From the NCBI GenBank assembly GCA_905215935.1, contig CAJMRY010000001.1, positions 321,809 through 385,808 of the forward strand: a stretch of 64,000 nt of DNA, written 5' to 3'. Source of the DNA: an uncultured bacterium. Its GTDB lineage: Bacteria > Bacillota > Clostridia > TANB77 > CAG-508. The notes under the pieces were generated by a model. That model did not search any database, had not been told where the DNA came from, and saw only the letters and a list, made by a program, of their open reading frames with translations. Shown piece after piece: positions 28,903 through 40,054 of the stretch. The position numbers and the translations under genes are program-made. Numbering within the stretch: the first letter of the stretch is position 1; each line of letters begins with the position of its first letter.

Positions 28903-30651
28903 CTAAACTACTAGGTTTGTATAATAAGCATTGTATAATTTGCTATAATACCCATCTGGATTATTCATAAGTTCATTATGATTTCCCTGTTCTATAATTT
29001 CTCCATTATTTAATACAATAATTTTATCCACATTTACAATGGTTGATAATCTATGTGCAATAAATATTGATGTTTTTTCTTTTGAAATTTTATCAATTGA
29101 ACCTTGTATTAGTTCCTCTGTTTTTGTATCAATATTTGCTGTTGCCTCATCTAAAATAAATATTGATGGGTCATGTGCAAATATCCTCGCAAATGCAATT
29201 AATTGTTTTTGTCCAGCTGAAAAAGAATTTCCTCTTTCGCTTGCAACTTCATCTATTCCATTTGGTAAAGATTTTATAAACTCTTCCGCTGATGCTAATT
29301 GTATTGTCTCCATTATTGCTTCATCTGATAATTCTTCATTTAATTCAATGTTATCTTTAATACTTTTTGCAAATATAAATGGATCTTGCAAAATAATTCC
29401 TATTTTTTTTCTAAGTGAATGTAAGTTTATATCTTTAATATTAATACCATCTAATAAAATCTCACCTTTTTGTATTTCATAAAATCGATTTATTAAATTA
29501 ATGATTGTTGTTTTTCCAGAGCCTGTCCTACCTACAAAAGCGATACTCTCTCCTGGATTAATTACAAAACTAACATTTTTTAAAATCCAATTTTCTCCTT
29601 CATATGCAAACCATACATTTTTAAATTCAATCTTACCATTTACTTTATCAAGAATTTTTCCTTCTTCAAAATCTTCTAAGTATTCCTTGTGTTCTAAAAT
29701 ATCATATATTTTATTTATAGAAACAACAGCTTCTTGTATTGTCTCAAAGTTTTCTACAATTCTTTGAATTGGTTCAAATATTTGTTTTAAATATGTAATA
29801 AAAATATAAATAACACCAATCTCTAAATTAATATTAAATAAATGATTTACACAAGTCCATACAATAAATGATACTCCTAAATTTTCAAATATAACCATAA
29901 ATGCAATTAAAAATCCCTCTGTAAAACCTAGAGGTATTCTAGACTTATAAAATTTATTGCATAATTTAGAACACTCTTTTTCCTTTTCATATTGTCTATT
30001 AAATATCTTTATTAATTTAACCCCATAAATTGACTCTGCCAAAAAGATATTTAATTTTGTTTTTACTTTCTTAGAATATTCTCTTACATTTTTGCTGATT
30101 TTAGTTATTATAACTGATGTTAATACAACAAAAGGAATTAATAAAAAACATATAGAAGCTAATTTATAATCAAGTGATATCATCATAATAGCTAAGGCTA
30201 TAATCATTACAATATCTTTAATAAAAGTTGTAACAACATCTTTAAAAAATGTAGTGATATCTTCTACATCACTTGTAATTCTAACAAATAGTGTCCCTGA
30301 TGGTGTTTTATCATGAAATGGAATATTACTATATTGCACATATTTATATAATTTATTTCTTAAAGAATAAATTACATCTTCTCCTACCATATTGGTTGCA
30401 GTACTAACAATAAAATCCAAAACATTTCCAATTATGACAATTGCAATATAAATTATACCTATAATTCCAATTGTCATAATTCCTTTTTGCCATAATCCTA
30501 AACTTAAATAATTATCAATTACTATTTTTATTAAATATGGTTTTACAACTTCTCCAATGTTAATAATAATAGCAAGAATCGATATAATGATTATAGACTT
30601 TATTTTAGGTTTTAACATTTTATACATTCTATTTAGTGTTTTGCTTTTCAT
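28903..30651 (-). CDS. ABC exporter half-transporter 2
   Basis: This 582-residue ABCB-type half-transporter has six N-terminal membrane helices (to about residue 310) and one nucleotide-binding domain with Walker A VGRTGSGKTTIINLINRF, Q-loop IGIILQDPFIFAKS, signature NSFSAGQKQLIAFARIFAHD, Walker B SIFILDEATANIDTKTE and H-loop IAHRLSTIV. The signature begins FSAGQ rather than LSGGQ, common in heterodimeric exporters where one site is degenerate. It lies downstream of its presumed partner at 30708-32453. The exported substrate is unknown; drugs, lipids or peptides are possible. Confidence 0.92.
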   Translation of the reverse strand: MKSKTLNRMYKMLKPKIKSIIIISILAIIINIGEVVKPYLIKIVIDNYLSLGLWQKGIMTIGIIGIIYIAIVIIGNVLDFIVSTATNMVGEDVIYSLRNKLYKYVQYSNIPFHDKTPSGTLFVRITSDVEDITTFFKDVVTTFIKDIVMIIALAIMMISLDYKLASICFLLIPFVVLTSVIITKISKNVREYSKKVKTKLNIFLAESIYGVKLIKIFNRQYEKEKECSKLCNKFYKSRIPLGFTEGFLIAFMVIFENLGVSFIVWTCVNHLFNINLEIGVIYIFITYLKQIFEPIQRIVENFETIQEAVVSINKIYDILEHKEYLEDFEEGKILDKVNGKIEFKNVWFAYEGENWILKNVSFVINPGESIAFVGRTGSGKTTIINLINRFYEIQKGEILLDGINIKDINLHSLRKKIGIILQDPFIFAKSIKDNIELNEELSDEAIMETIQLASAEEFIKSLPNGIDEVASERGNSFSAGQKQLIAFARIFAHDPSIFILDEATANIDTKTEELIQGSIDKISKEKTSIFIAHRLSTIVNVDKIIVLNNGEIIEQGNHNELMNNPDGYYSKLYNAYYTNLVV

Positions 30652-30707
30652 CTAATTTCCCCTTTTTTCTTTTGTAACCCAAGAAATGTGCCAAATAATT
30701 ATATCTA

Positions 30708-32453
30708 TTAAGCTAAAAAACTAGGTTCAGATTTTGTGGATTGCTGATTATAAAATTCACTATATATCCCATTATTTCTAATAAGTTCTTCATGTGTGCC
30801 TCTTTCTACAATCTTTCCATTATCTAGTACAATGATTTTATCACTATATTTAACATCAGATACCTTATTTGAAATAATAATACATGTCTTTTCATCTGAT
30901 AGCTCTTTAATATTTTTTATTAATTTTTCTGAAGTACGATTATCTAAAGCAGAAAAAGTATCATCAAAAATTAATATATTACTATCTTTTAAAAATGCTC
31001 TCGAAATTGCTACTCTTTGTTTTTGTCCTCCAGATAGGTCTCCCCCTCTTTCTCCAATTACAGTATTTATTCCTTTTGGCATTTTTTTTATATCATCATA
31101 AACAATAGCTTTTTTTGTGCTTTCTTTAATTTCATCTTCATCATATTCTTCTTTAAAAAGACTTATATTATCTTTTAATGTAGATGAAAATAAGAAATTA
31201 TCTTGTGTTATATAGCAAATATTATTTCTAAGTGTACCAATTGGAATTTCATTTATATCTTTTCCATCGATTAATATACTTCCATCTGGTACACTATATA
31301 ATTTCGCAAGTAGATTCATTAGAGTTGTTTTTCCACTTCCTATAGTTCCTATTATTCCTAAAGTTTCCCCTTTTTTTATTTCTATATTTATATCTTCTAA
31401 TGCACCATCGATTATTCCTGGATAATTAAAATTCAAATTCTTAATTTCAATATGCCCTTCTAATTTTTCCTTTGTTAAACTACCCTTTTCGTTGATTCTT
31501 TCTGGTTCTAAATTATAAATTTTTTCTAATCTTTTATACGAAATTTGTGCTCTTTTAAATCTAGAAACTAATTGCGGAAGCCAAGAAACAGGTCCAACAA
31601 ATAATACTATATAACCATTAAATGTTACTAAATCTCCTACTGTTATTGTCCCATCTAAAACTAATTTCGAACCATAAATTAAAGCAATTGCATAACATAA
31701 TCCGAAACAAATATTTAAAGCTAATTTTAGTAAATTAGAAAATATATCTACTGTATTATTACTTTGATAAACTCTTCTATTTTTCTTAATAAACTCTTTT
31801 ATCTGTTCATTTTCACATGAATATGCTTTTGTAGTTCTTATACTGTCTGTACTTTCTTGTATATATTCAGACATGTTTGTAAACATGTCTTGCGATTTTT
31901 TAAAACTTTTTTCTACATATTTTTTTATCTTTACAACTGAATATGCTCCTATAATAATTGGTAACATTACTGCTAGTGATAAATATAAATTAACACTTTG
32001 AGCCATCTGAAAAAATGCAATAATAAATGTAAAAGCAATTCTTACTCCATGAGATAAAATTCTATATACAGTACTTCTAATCTCATTTGTATCTTTTACA
32101 AAATAAGACATGATTTCACCATTTTTAATATTTTGTATATCTTTTAGTTTTAGTTTCATAAATCTTTCAAATAAATTTATTTTAATGTCTTTTTCAAACC
32201 CTCTACTTATATCTACTTCAAAATATTTCCATATAACTCTTACAACTAATAAAACAAAACATACAACTAATAAAAAATATGTACTGTTTAAAATGTTTTG
32301 TTTATTAGTATCTAAATCGTATAACATATCAACAATATTCCCAATAATTTTAGGTGGATATGTTAATAAATATATATTAGCTCCCAATAATATAACTTGT
32401 AATAATATTCTCCATTTATAATTCTTTAGTGAATCTATTATAACTTTTTTCAT
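30708..32453 (-). CDS. ABC exporter half-transporter 1
   Basis: This 581-residue half-transporter has membrane helices in the first ~300 residues and an ATPase domain with Walker A IGTIGSGKTTLMNLLAKL, Q-loop CYITQDNFLFSSTL, signature GGDLSGGQKQRVAISRAFLK and Walker B NILIFDDTFSALDNRTSE. The residue after Walker B is D rather than the catalytic E, and the usual switch H is replaced by N (IISNKVSD). This implies a degenerate composite ATP site shared with the downstream partner, as in BmrCD/TM287-288-type heterodimers. It is preceded by a 45-residue ORF. Confidence 0.92.
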   Translation of the reverse strand: MKKVIIDSLKNYKWRILLQVILLGANIYLLTYPPKIIGNIVDMLYDLDTNKQNILNSTYFLLVVCFVLLVVRVIWKYFEVDISRGFEKDIKINLFERFMKLKLKDIQNIKNGEIMSYFVKDTNEIRSTVYRILSHGVRIAFTFIIAFFQMAQSVNLYLSLAVMLPIIIGAYSVVKIKKYVEKSFKKSQDMFTNMSEYIQESTDSIRTTKAYSCENEQIKEFIKKNRRVYQSNNTVDIFSNLLKLALNICFGLCYAIALIYGSKLVLDGTITVGDLVTFNGYIVLFVGPVSWLPQLVSRFKRAQISYKRLEKIYNLEPERINEKGSLTKEKLEGHIEIKNLNFNYPGIIDGALEDINIEIKKGETLGIIGTIGSGKTTLMNLLAKLYSVPDGSILIDGKDINEIPIGTLRNNICYITQDNFLFSSTLKDNISLFKEEYDEDEIKESTKKAIVYDDIKKMPKGINTVIGERGGDLSGGQKQRVAISRAFLKDSNILIFDDTFSALDNRTSEKLIKNIKELSDEKTCIIISNKVSDVKYSDKIIVLDNGKIVERGTHEELIRNNGIYSEFYNQQSTKSEPSFLA

Positions 32454-32482
32454 AAACGCTTCTTCCTATGTATATTTTTTTA

Positions 32483-32620
32483 TTATTTTTGTAACTTTTC
32501 TATTTGATTATATATTGTTTCTGCATTATATCCTAAATTTTGATTTTCTTGTATTTGTCTTTGGATATTCATCAATTCAATTTCATCTTTAAATCCTATT
32601 TCATCAAATTCAAATTTCAT
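32483..32620 (-). CDS. 45-residue ORF heading the ABC exporter unit
   Basis: A strong AAGGAG site followed by ATG at 32620 gives an ORF reading KFEFDEIGFKDEIELMNIQR and ending in NAETIYNQIEKLQK. It ends 30 bases before the first exporter gene. It is charged, glutamine-rich, helical and without cysteines, a double-glycine leader or a membrane segment, so it is not an obvious bacteriocin. It may be a regulatory or leader peptide. The ORF is too short for most callers; support is the SD, spacing and codon usage. Confidence 0.55.
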   Translation of the reverse strand: MKFEFDEIGFKDEIELMNIQRQIQENQNLGYNAETIYNQIEKLQK

Positions 32621-32787
32621 CTTTATTTTCTCCTTAACGAATTATTTCAAAACAATTATAAAAAAAGATTTATTATTTGTCAAATTTCTATAAATATAAA
32701 ATATACACCCTATTAGTAACGTAATAAATACTAATTAGGATGTATTTTATTTTTCACAAATAATCTAAAAACTATTTCATTTTTTGT

Positions 32788-35700
32788 TTATTTTAATTGC
32801 ATTTTACCTATTAATATTAATTTAATTTGTGCAATATCATTAATTGTAATTTCTCCATCATTATCTACATCAGCAGCTTTCAAACTATCACCTTTTAATA
32901 GCTCTTTCTGAATTAGATGTAATTTTACTTTAGCTAAATCGTTAATTGTAATTTCTCCATCATTATCTACATCGCCTATTACAATAAGATTATATTGTAA
33001 TTTATCTCCAATTTTTAATGTACTACCAGTAGTAATAATATCTTCTTCTTTCATATTATTTCCTTTATTATTCATAAATACAAGAGTCTGCTTAGTTATT
33101 ACATTATTTTTAAATTCCTTGCAATTTGTTTTTGGTAAAATTCTATAGATGTATTTTTCTTTTATTGTATATTTATTAGAAGTAATACTTCCTGTATTAT
33201 CTGAGTCACCTGGTGTATCTGGTGCAGTTGGTTTTTCTGTTTCTTCTACAATCCAATTTACTTTTGCAGTTGCATTACCTACATTTCCTGCTGCGTCTTG
33301 GAATTTAAATGTATATTCACCATTTTGTGTAAATGTACATGTAAATGGATCACTATTAGTATCCTTGTCTTCTACATTATTAGTATCATTATTAATTATG
33401 GTTACTTTTTCACTCGGAATAAGTTTTGCAACAACTTCTTCACTTGTCTTAGATGTAGTACTATATTCAATCTTCGCAGTTGGAGCTTTTTTATCAATCC
33501 AATCTACTTTAGCAATCGTCTCACCTTTTATTCCATTTTCATCTTCGAATTTAAAAGTAAAAGTACCATTTTCTTTGAAAACATATGTATCACTACCATT
33601 ATTATTTGTTATAGTTACACTTGTACTTGGATTTATAAGTCTAGCAATAACATTCTTATTTGTAGCATCTGTAGTACTATAACCAACACCTGCTGTAGGA
33701 TGAGGATTTTTTGTTATATCTTGGTAAAAGTTAAATGCTCTTGCAGTAAACCAATTACCATTTGTTCTATCCGCAACTATTTTTACATACTGAACTTCTT
33801 TTGGCTCTGAAATTTCGAAACTTTTTGTATTTATTTTGGCATCCTCAATTGTATTTGCTTGATTAGTATATGTTATATTTTTTAGGCTTGATAATTCTTC
33901 CCAGTTTTCTCCATCCATACTACCATAAATAGTTCCATCATAAATCTTTCCATTTCCTCCGACCTGCTGGCACAAATTCTACAGCTGATAAGCATATTGG
34001 TTTATTTAGTTTAACTGTAATAAAACGCTTGTTATCTGTTCCATTCCATGCTGAATGCCATCTAGTATTATAATTTGCATCTATTGCATTTGTAGCAGCT
34101 CCACTATGACTTGTAGCCTCTGTTGAGACATCATGAATACTTAAATAAGATACTGGTATATATCGTCTTTTATTTGATTGATTATCTTTAGTAAAAGTAA
34201 ATTCTGATGAGTCACTTGCAAGTCTAGTTCCAGTAGCTCCTTGTCTTAATTGTATTTTTTTATCTCCTGTTAAATTAGGAGAAGATTCACTATATGAAGT
34301 CCATTGGTCTTTTTCTGAGTAACGCCACTGTGTAACTAAATTTACACCAATCATTCTATTTTCTAAATCATTTGCAAATATTTCATTAGGAAGTCCTTCT
34401 GATTCTTGTATATCTATTTTATATATATTTTCTTCACTATAGTTTGTACCTACAATATGTACATATATATCATTTTCTGCTGTTATTGATTGTATTTCTT
34501 CTTTAGTTAAAGTATGTTTTAGTTCATCTGATGTAGATGCTACCTCTTTCCATTTTTTCTTTCCATCTATACTATAATCCCAGCGTACACCATTTCCCTG
34601 AAATCTACTTGATAATATAATTTTTCCTGCATCTGTACCATCAAAAGAGAAAGTTGCAAGTTCTGTATCAATTTGTCCTAATAAATGTGCAGCTAATCCT
34701 CTAGTTACACCTGGTTGTAGTACTTTTGAATTTTCATTTGGATACTCTTTAGCTTCTGTTAATATCTTTTTTTGTAATATTGTATATTTAAATTTGTATT
34801 CATCACTTGTAAATTTTGTTTTTATATATTCTGATAAATTATACATTGGGAATGGAAAACATTTTAAAGCCTCCATAACTTCTTTTTCTAAATCATAATA
34901 GTCTTTCTCTGTTTTAGTATTGTCTTCCATGTATAATTTAACAAGTCCTGCCCATGCATCTAGGTTAATTGATTGAATCTTTATAGCATCTCTATATATT
35001 TGTTCTTGCTTTTGTTTATCATCTTTATATGCATCTGCTGTCATTAAAACTTCTTCTGCTTTTACAAAGTTATCATAATCATTTAAAGCTTCTTGTGCTA
35101 ATATTATGTATGGCACATTGTATCCTTTTACATAAGTTCTATCATTTCCCCAACCTAAAAGTAGTCTTTCGCCTTTTTCTGAATAAGCCCATCCAGATAC
35201 ATCATTATCAATTCCCCAGTATCCTTTTCCTTCTGAATTTCTTGTGTAGTATAAAAGTGCTGCATGTCCTGGTTGTCCAATAACCGCTGATGTAATTCCA
35301 TTTACACCTCTAATACAGTGTCCAGACTTTGATATTCCACCACATACTGCTCCAGTACCAAATTTATTTCTAAAATTCATCCATAATTTATATAGTTTAT
35401 AATCTTTAGTACCTCTTGTTATTCCATAATCAAATAATCCTTTTCCATTTACTGAGAATAGCTCGTTAAAATACTCTATGTTTTCTTCTGCATAGTAAAC
35501 ATCATTTCCATAATTTGGCCATACATATGCCATATAAGGATGAGGTGTTAGATAACTCCATGCTCTGTTTGGTTCAGCATCTATACGTGATTGTGTATAT
35601 TCGTTTAACCATAAAATTTCTTCATCATCTATTGCTGTTCCTAAAACCCATCTCATTTCTTCTATATTATAGCTTTCAAACCATGGTGTAATATCTATAG

Positions 35701-36847
35701 TTGTATTTGCATTTTTTTCACCTTGTTTAGTAACTTTAAACTTTCCTTTTTCATACAGATCTTTGTATATTTTATAACGTTCTACAGCGTTTGATTGGTT
35801 TTCTATATTTCCTGATTGCATCCATAAACCTACTCTTGTAGAATGAGTTAAAGAAAGTGTTATTGCCATTTTTTTATATAAATCGCCCTTTTTTATAATT
35901 CCACTTTCTGATAATTCTTGTATTTCAAAGTCTTGTTTATAATTATCGTATAATTCACCTAAAACATTTAAAGATGATATATATGAACCTGATGGAGTTC
36001 CTCCTAACATATATAGACGTAAATTTTCAACATCATTCATTAACCATTCAATCACTTTTTTATTTTTTTCATTTAAATTTGTATAAGATTGCAATATATC
36101 ATATCCAATACCTTCCACAAATTTTTTCTGTAATATTGCTAATTCATAATCACCTTTTATTTCTTCTCCTTTATGGGATTTAATTATTGTATCATATTGT
36201 TCTGGAGTCTTTATAAATTGTACAGGTGTTACTTCTCCTTCTTTATAACCTTCTTTATATAATTTAGCATTTGCATAAACAGCATGATCTCCATCTGCAT
36301 TACCTCTATTAATACAATGTAATTTAATATAGTTTTTGTTTCTTATATCTACCTCTATAAATTCAGCTTCACTATTTCCTTTTTTTACTGGGGCCGAAAC
36401 TAAAGTATGTAAATCCCAATTTTCTCCATCAACTGAAGTATAAATAGCAAACTGTACACCATTTCCTGTGTTTCCTCTACTTGCATCTATTCCATAATAT
36501 GTAGAAAAATAGTCATAGTCAAGTCCTGATATATCATATATTAAAGTACTTGTTGCATGGGCTGATACTCCTTTAATAAATTTTCTTTGTTGTCCATTTA
36601 CAATTAGAGTTATTAATCCTTGATTATATTTACTATCTAAATTCTGATCCAAAGTTATACTTCCCCAACCAACAGAAGACTGCTTTGCATCATATTTAAT
36701 ATCTGATAAATAGCAAAATTGGCTTGTACTCTTCTCTTCATTATTAGCTAAAACGTTATTAGCTTTGTTTAATAAAACTACAACAATTGCTATTACTATA
36801 GTAAAAATTATTTTTTTTATTAAAAATTTGCTATTTTTGTGTTCCAT
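32788..36847 (-). CDS. Secreted NPCBM/transglutaminase-like/discoidin/dockerin protein (one in-frame CGG)
   Basis: Resolved at 33959-33961 this is a 1352-residue protein. An uncleaved or cleavable N-terminal signal (IIFTIVIAIVVVLLNKANN) precedes an NPCBM-like domain (SAHATSTLIYDISGLDYDYF). The central region includes FGTGAVCGGISKSGHCI, GQPGHAALLYY and GIDNDVSGWAY, which resembles a papain-like/transglutaminase Cys-His-Asp triad. An F5/8C-like domain follows (NAIDANYNTRWHSAWNGTDN); its interior holds the CGG, resolved as VPAGGGNGKIYD. Two Ig-like repeats then lead to a type I dockerin, VDNDGEITINDLAKVKLHLI and VDNDGEITINDIAQIKLILI. It should dock on the cohesin encoded next door. Catalytic activity is unproven. 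Confidence 0.85.
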
Positions 36848-36947
36848 CAAAAATCCTCCTCTTTCTATTAATTTATATAGGCTTTTTATCTTTAAAATAT
36901 GTATACTTATTATACTAAGATAAATATACTTAACTAATTATAAAATA

Positions 36948-37896
36948 TTAATTAAACCAACTTTTATTTTTACTTTCCTTGTTTATTTTATTTATTTTAA
37001 TATAAATAAATAAAATTACTATACATACTAATGCTATTATTATTAATATAATAAATTTCTCATGTTCTCCTGTTTTTGGTAATTTTTCTTTTGAAGTATA
37101 ATTTGAATCATTTTTTATTGTATTTTCTTTTGAATTTTCCTCTGTAGTTGTACAATTTTTGCTTGGTTCTGACTTTTCATTATTGTTTGAAGCATTTATA
37201 CTGCCTTGGCTATCTGAATCATTTTCTGTACTTCCTGCACTCCCTTGATTATTTGAACTGCTTCCCGTACTTACTGTGCTTCCCTGATTATTTGAACTAC
37301 TTCCTGTGCTCCCTTGATTATTTGAGCCTTCTCCTGCACTTCCTGTGCTTCCTTGGTTATTTGAACCTTCTCCTGCACCTTCTTGGGGCTCTTGTACATC
37401 TGTTTCAGGTTTTTTATTAGTTTCTTCTTTTATTGTAATATTTTTACTCGCATCTTTAATTTTTAACATTTCTCCATCAGATACTTGAATATCTTTTAAT
37501 TTAAGTACAGTATTAGTTTTACTAGATTCCTTAACCTTGAATGTAATACTAAAAACTGTTTCATTACTTTTTCCAAGTCCACTTCTTGTAATTGCTATTA
37601 TTCCATTTTCAGAATTATAAGAAGCTCCATCTGTTGGAGTTTCCCAGCCATTTTTTCCTTCTATCTTTTTTAATTCTAAAATATCCTTTTCATATTCTAA
37701 TGTTGCACCTAATGAAATAATTCCGCTTTTGTGTTTTTAAATCAGAAATTTTTATATCTACTGTAAATTCTTCATTTTTACTAAATTCCGTTTCTTTTGT
37801 GTGTATATTCACATCACAAGTAGATGATGCATATACATTTGTTATGTTACAAATTATTAATAGTATTATAACAATTAAACTTACTATTTTCTTCAT
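36948..37896 (-). CDS. Cell-wall-anchored cohesin protein with LPKTG signal (one in-frame CGG)
   Basis: Start ATG at 37896 follows GGGGAGAGATGT. A signal peptide leads to a cohesin-type domain (about residues 25-170) with FSKNEEFTVDIKISDLKTQK, then G-IISLGATLEYEKDILELK after the CGG (37723-37725) is skipped, and ETVFSITFKVKE. A ~90-residue Ser/Asn/Gly linker carries repeats of SNNQGSTGS. The end is the sortase signal LPKTGEHEKF, a membrane helix and a basic tail. Total 315 residues. A single anchored cohesin beside a dockerin protein and a sortase indicates a minimal cellulosome-like surface system. Read conventionally, nearly all of the cohesin would be lost. Confidence 0.88.
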
Positions 37897-38024
37897 ACAT
37901 CTCTCCCCTTTAATTATTATAAATAATGGAATTTTTTCCAATATTATCTATATTATATCATTTTATACTTATTATGTAAATACTTTTTTATATTTTGACA
38001 AGAGTACATGTAGGTTAGTCAAAC

Positions 38025-39128
38025 ATATGTCACACTTTTTTGAAATTTATATACTTTGAGTACCTTATATTATTATTAACGATTCTTCTTGACTTTTATA
38101 CTTTTTTTAGAACTCGTTGGGGCTCAACCATCCTAATGGCCTCATTGGAAAATTATTATATTCTTTTCTCCAATCTTTTCCTCGATTTCTTAAATCTTCT
38201 AAACTGTAAAATACTTTTTTATAATAAAACCTTTCTTGGTCTTTTCTGTGGCTTCTTTCTACTTTCCCATTTTCTTTTGGTGTATATGGTTTTATTTGTC
38301 TATATTTTATCCCTAATTTCTCTAATGTTGTTTCAAACATTGTCTTTTTATTTCTATTTGATTTGTTCCAACTTAATCGATTTGTAAATTCAAATCCATT
38401 ATCTGTTTGTATTGTTTCTATTTTAAACGGATAATACTTTACTACTCTTTTTACAAATTCACTAGACATATATGTACTATGCTCATTTGTAAACCATGTA
38501 TATCTTATTCTTGTATATTCATCTACAGCCGTATATTGATAAAATTTTTCTCCTTTTTCTTGAAGCTCTTTTGTTAAACATCCTGTTGGTACATATTTCA
38601 CATCTATTTGTACTTTTTCTCCTGGATATGTTACTCGTATTATTTCTATATTTTCTTGCTCTTTTGCTTTTCTTGGTGCTTTTTCATATATTCCTAATCT
38701 TTGTAATACATGGTATAATCCTTGCACTGTCCTTGTATATCCTGATTCTCTTAATTTTACCCATAACACTACCAAGCCTGTTTCTTTGTTATTTCTTTTA
38801 TAATCCTTTATTAATTTTATTTCTTTCTCTGTATGTTCATTTGGATGATGATTCGGACGTCTTGATTTATCTCTTAAACTTTCTATACTTCCATCATATC
38901 TTTCTCTCCATCTATATATTGTTTTCGGCCATTCATTATATTTTATTGCTGCATTTTTTACTCCATATTTATAAGAAAATTTTATTACAGACTGTTTATA
39001 TTTCATTTTTTGTGTTATACTTTTACTCATAAGAGAGCACCTCCGATATGTTTATTTTTGGTCATTTAAACAATATCATTTTTGGTACTCTCTTTCAATA
39101 TTTTATTTTCAATTTACTTGTGACATAT
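38025..39128 (-). mobile_element. IS481-like insertion sequence
   Basis: The transposase gene is bounded by short inverted repeats: ATATGTCACA at 38025-38034 and its complement TGTGACATAT at 39119-39128, with a second pair GAGTACC/GGTACTC further in. No clear target duplication is visible. It lies between the cohesin gene and the M15-type peptidase gene and may have split a surface-protein cluster. Confidence 0.75.
38107..39030 (-). CDS. IS481-family DDE transposase
   Basis: This 307-residue transposase has an N-terminal helix-turn-helix (GVKNAAIKYNEWPKTIYRWR) and an RNase H-fold catalytic core with DDE residues in VQIDVKYV, IQTDNGFEFTNR and GKVERSHRKDQERFY, followed by an arginine-rich C-terminus ending in WLSPNEF. 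An RBS (GGAGGTG) precedes the ATG. It is intact and contains no in-frame CGG, so a mobile element here has adapted to, or avoided, the CGG problem. Confidence 0.93.
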   Translation of the reverse strand: MSKSITQKMKYKQSVIKFSYKYGVKNAAIKYNEWPKTIYRWRERYDGSIESLRDKSRRPNHHPNEHTEKEIKLIKDYKRNNKETGLVVLWVKLRESGYTRTVQGLYHVLQRLGIYEKAPRKAKEQENIEIIRVTYPGEKVQIDVKYVPTGCLTKELQEKGEKFYQYTAVDEYTRIRYTWFTNEHSTYMSSEFVKRVVKYYPFKIETIQTDNGFEFTNRLSWNKSNRNKKTMFETTLEKLGIKYRQIKPYTPKENGKVERSHRKDQERFYYKKVFYSLEDLRNRGKDWRKEYNNFPMRPLGWLSPNEF

Positions 39129-39178
39129 CTATTTTAAACCTATATTCTATATTTTTCAGAAATAAATATTGACATGAA

Positions 39179-39230
39179 GGTTACTATTCAGCATTATTTT
39201 CCAAATTGCATATAAAATAAGTCCATAACC
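39179..39230. repeat. Dispersed repeat A, copy 2
   Basis: GGTTACTATTCAGC through AAGTCCATAACC matches copy 1 at 7744-7794. Here it lies within a larger inverted repeat, TTGACATGAAGG near 39169 and CTTTCATGTCAA near 39260. Confidence 0.5.
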
Positions 39231-39295
39231 GGTGTATTTGTATATAAAAAAATTAAATATCTTTCATGTCAAAAGTATATTTCAAAATATTTTTC

Positions 39296-39980
39296 CTAAT
39301 CTATTGTTGTACTTGTTCTTCCTGTTCCTACTACATCTTCTTGTAATGACCTCCAAGTATTACATCCAATAAAACCATCTGCTTTTAGTCCTCTACTCCT
39401 TTGATAATTAATTACTCCTTCTCTAGTTCTGCTTCCAAACACTCCGGTCTAATCCCCCTGTTCTATATCCAAGTGTATTTAAATCATCTTGTGCAATTAG
39501 CACATAGGCTCCTTTTGAACCTTGTGAGATTTGAGGATATCCCGCAAGACCTTGACATGCTGGAGTTCCCCTTCTTCTATCAAAATGTACCCAAGTTGGT
39601 GTTAAATATGCTGGTTCAACATAGCTCCATACTCCAGAATTTATTGCACTATTTCTTAAAGCATTTCTTTGGCTGTTAGTTAATTTCTGCCCCACATCAA
39701 AAGCTACCCCTGCATAATGTTGGCTCTGCGAACCATGACCACCTTCCCATGGTCTTTTGAAAGCAAATCCAACTGGAATCTGCCTACCATATATATATCT
39801 TTGACTATTCCAGCTTTGCATCGCTCTTTTCTCAGTCCATAAAGTAGGGCTATTACTTGATCCTCTAAATTCATTTACTGTTAATGTTCTATTTGTAACA
39901 TATGGCATTGCCTCTTGCTCTCCTCTATAGTATGTTTCCATACGATTTGTATCATTATTATATACAATAATTTTTGCCAT
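39296..39980 (-). CDS. M15-type D,D-peptidase-like protein with peptidoglycan-binding domain (one in-frame CGG)
   Basis: Resolved at 39444-39446 this is a 227-residue protein. The N-terminal ~60 residues include VYNNDTNRMETYYRGEQEAM. A zinc-site pattern follows, SQHYAGVAFDVGQKL (SxHxxGxAxD) and TWVHFDRRRG (HxD), as in M15 D,D-carboxypeptidase/endolysin-like enzymes. The C-terminus is a peptidoglycan-binding domain 1, with GYRTGGLD-G-VFGSRTREGVINYQ and GFIGCNTWRSL. The skip restores LDGVFGSRT, the canonical D-G-x-F-G-x-x-T turn; the glycine is a family hallmark. No signal peptide is evident, so it may act after lysis or through a spore route. Confidence 0.85.
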
Positions 39981-40054
39981 AAAAAAACCTCCATATTATA
40001 TTTTTATAAATATAATATGAAGATTCATATATTTTGTGAATTAAATAAATTTAA

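Noticed and set aside
37148..37420. Long plus-strand open frame opposite the cohesin linker
   Set aside because: It is the complement of the Ser/Asn/Gly repeats; no ribosome site or plausible protein.
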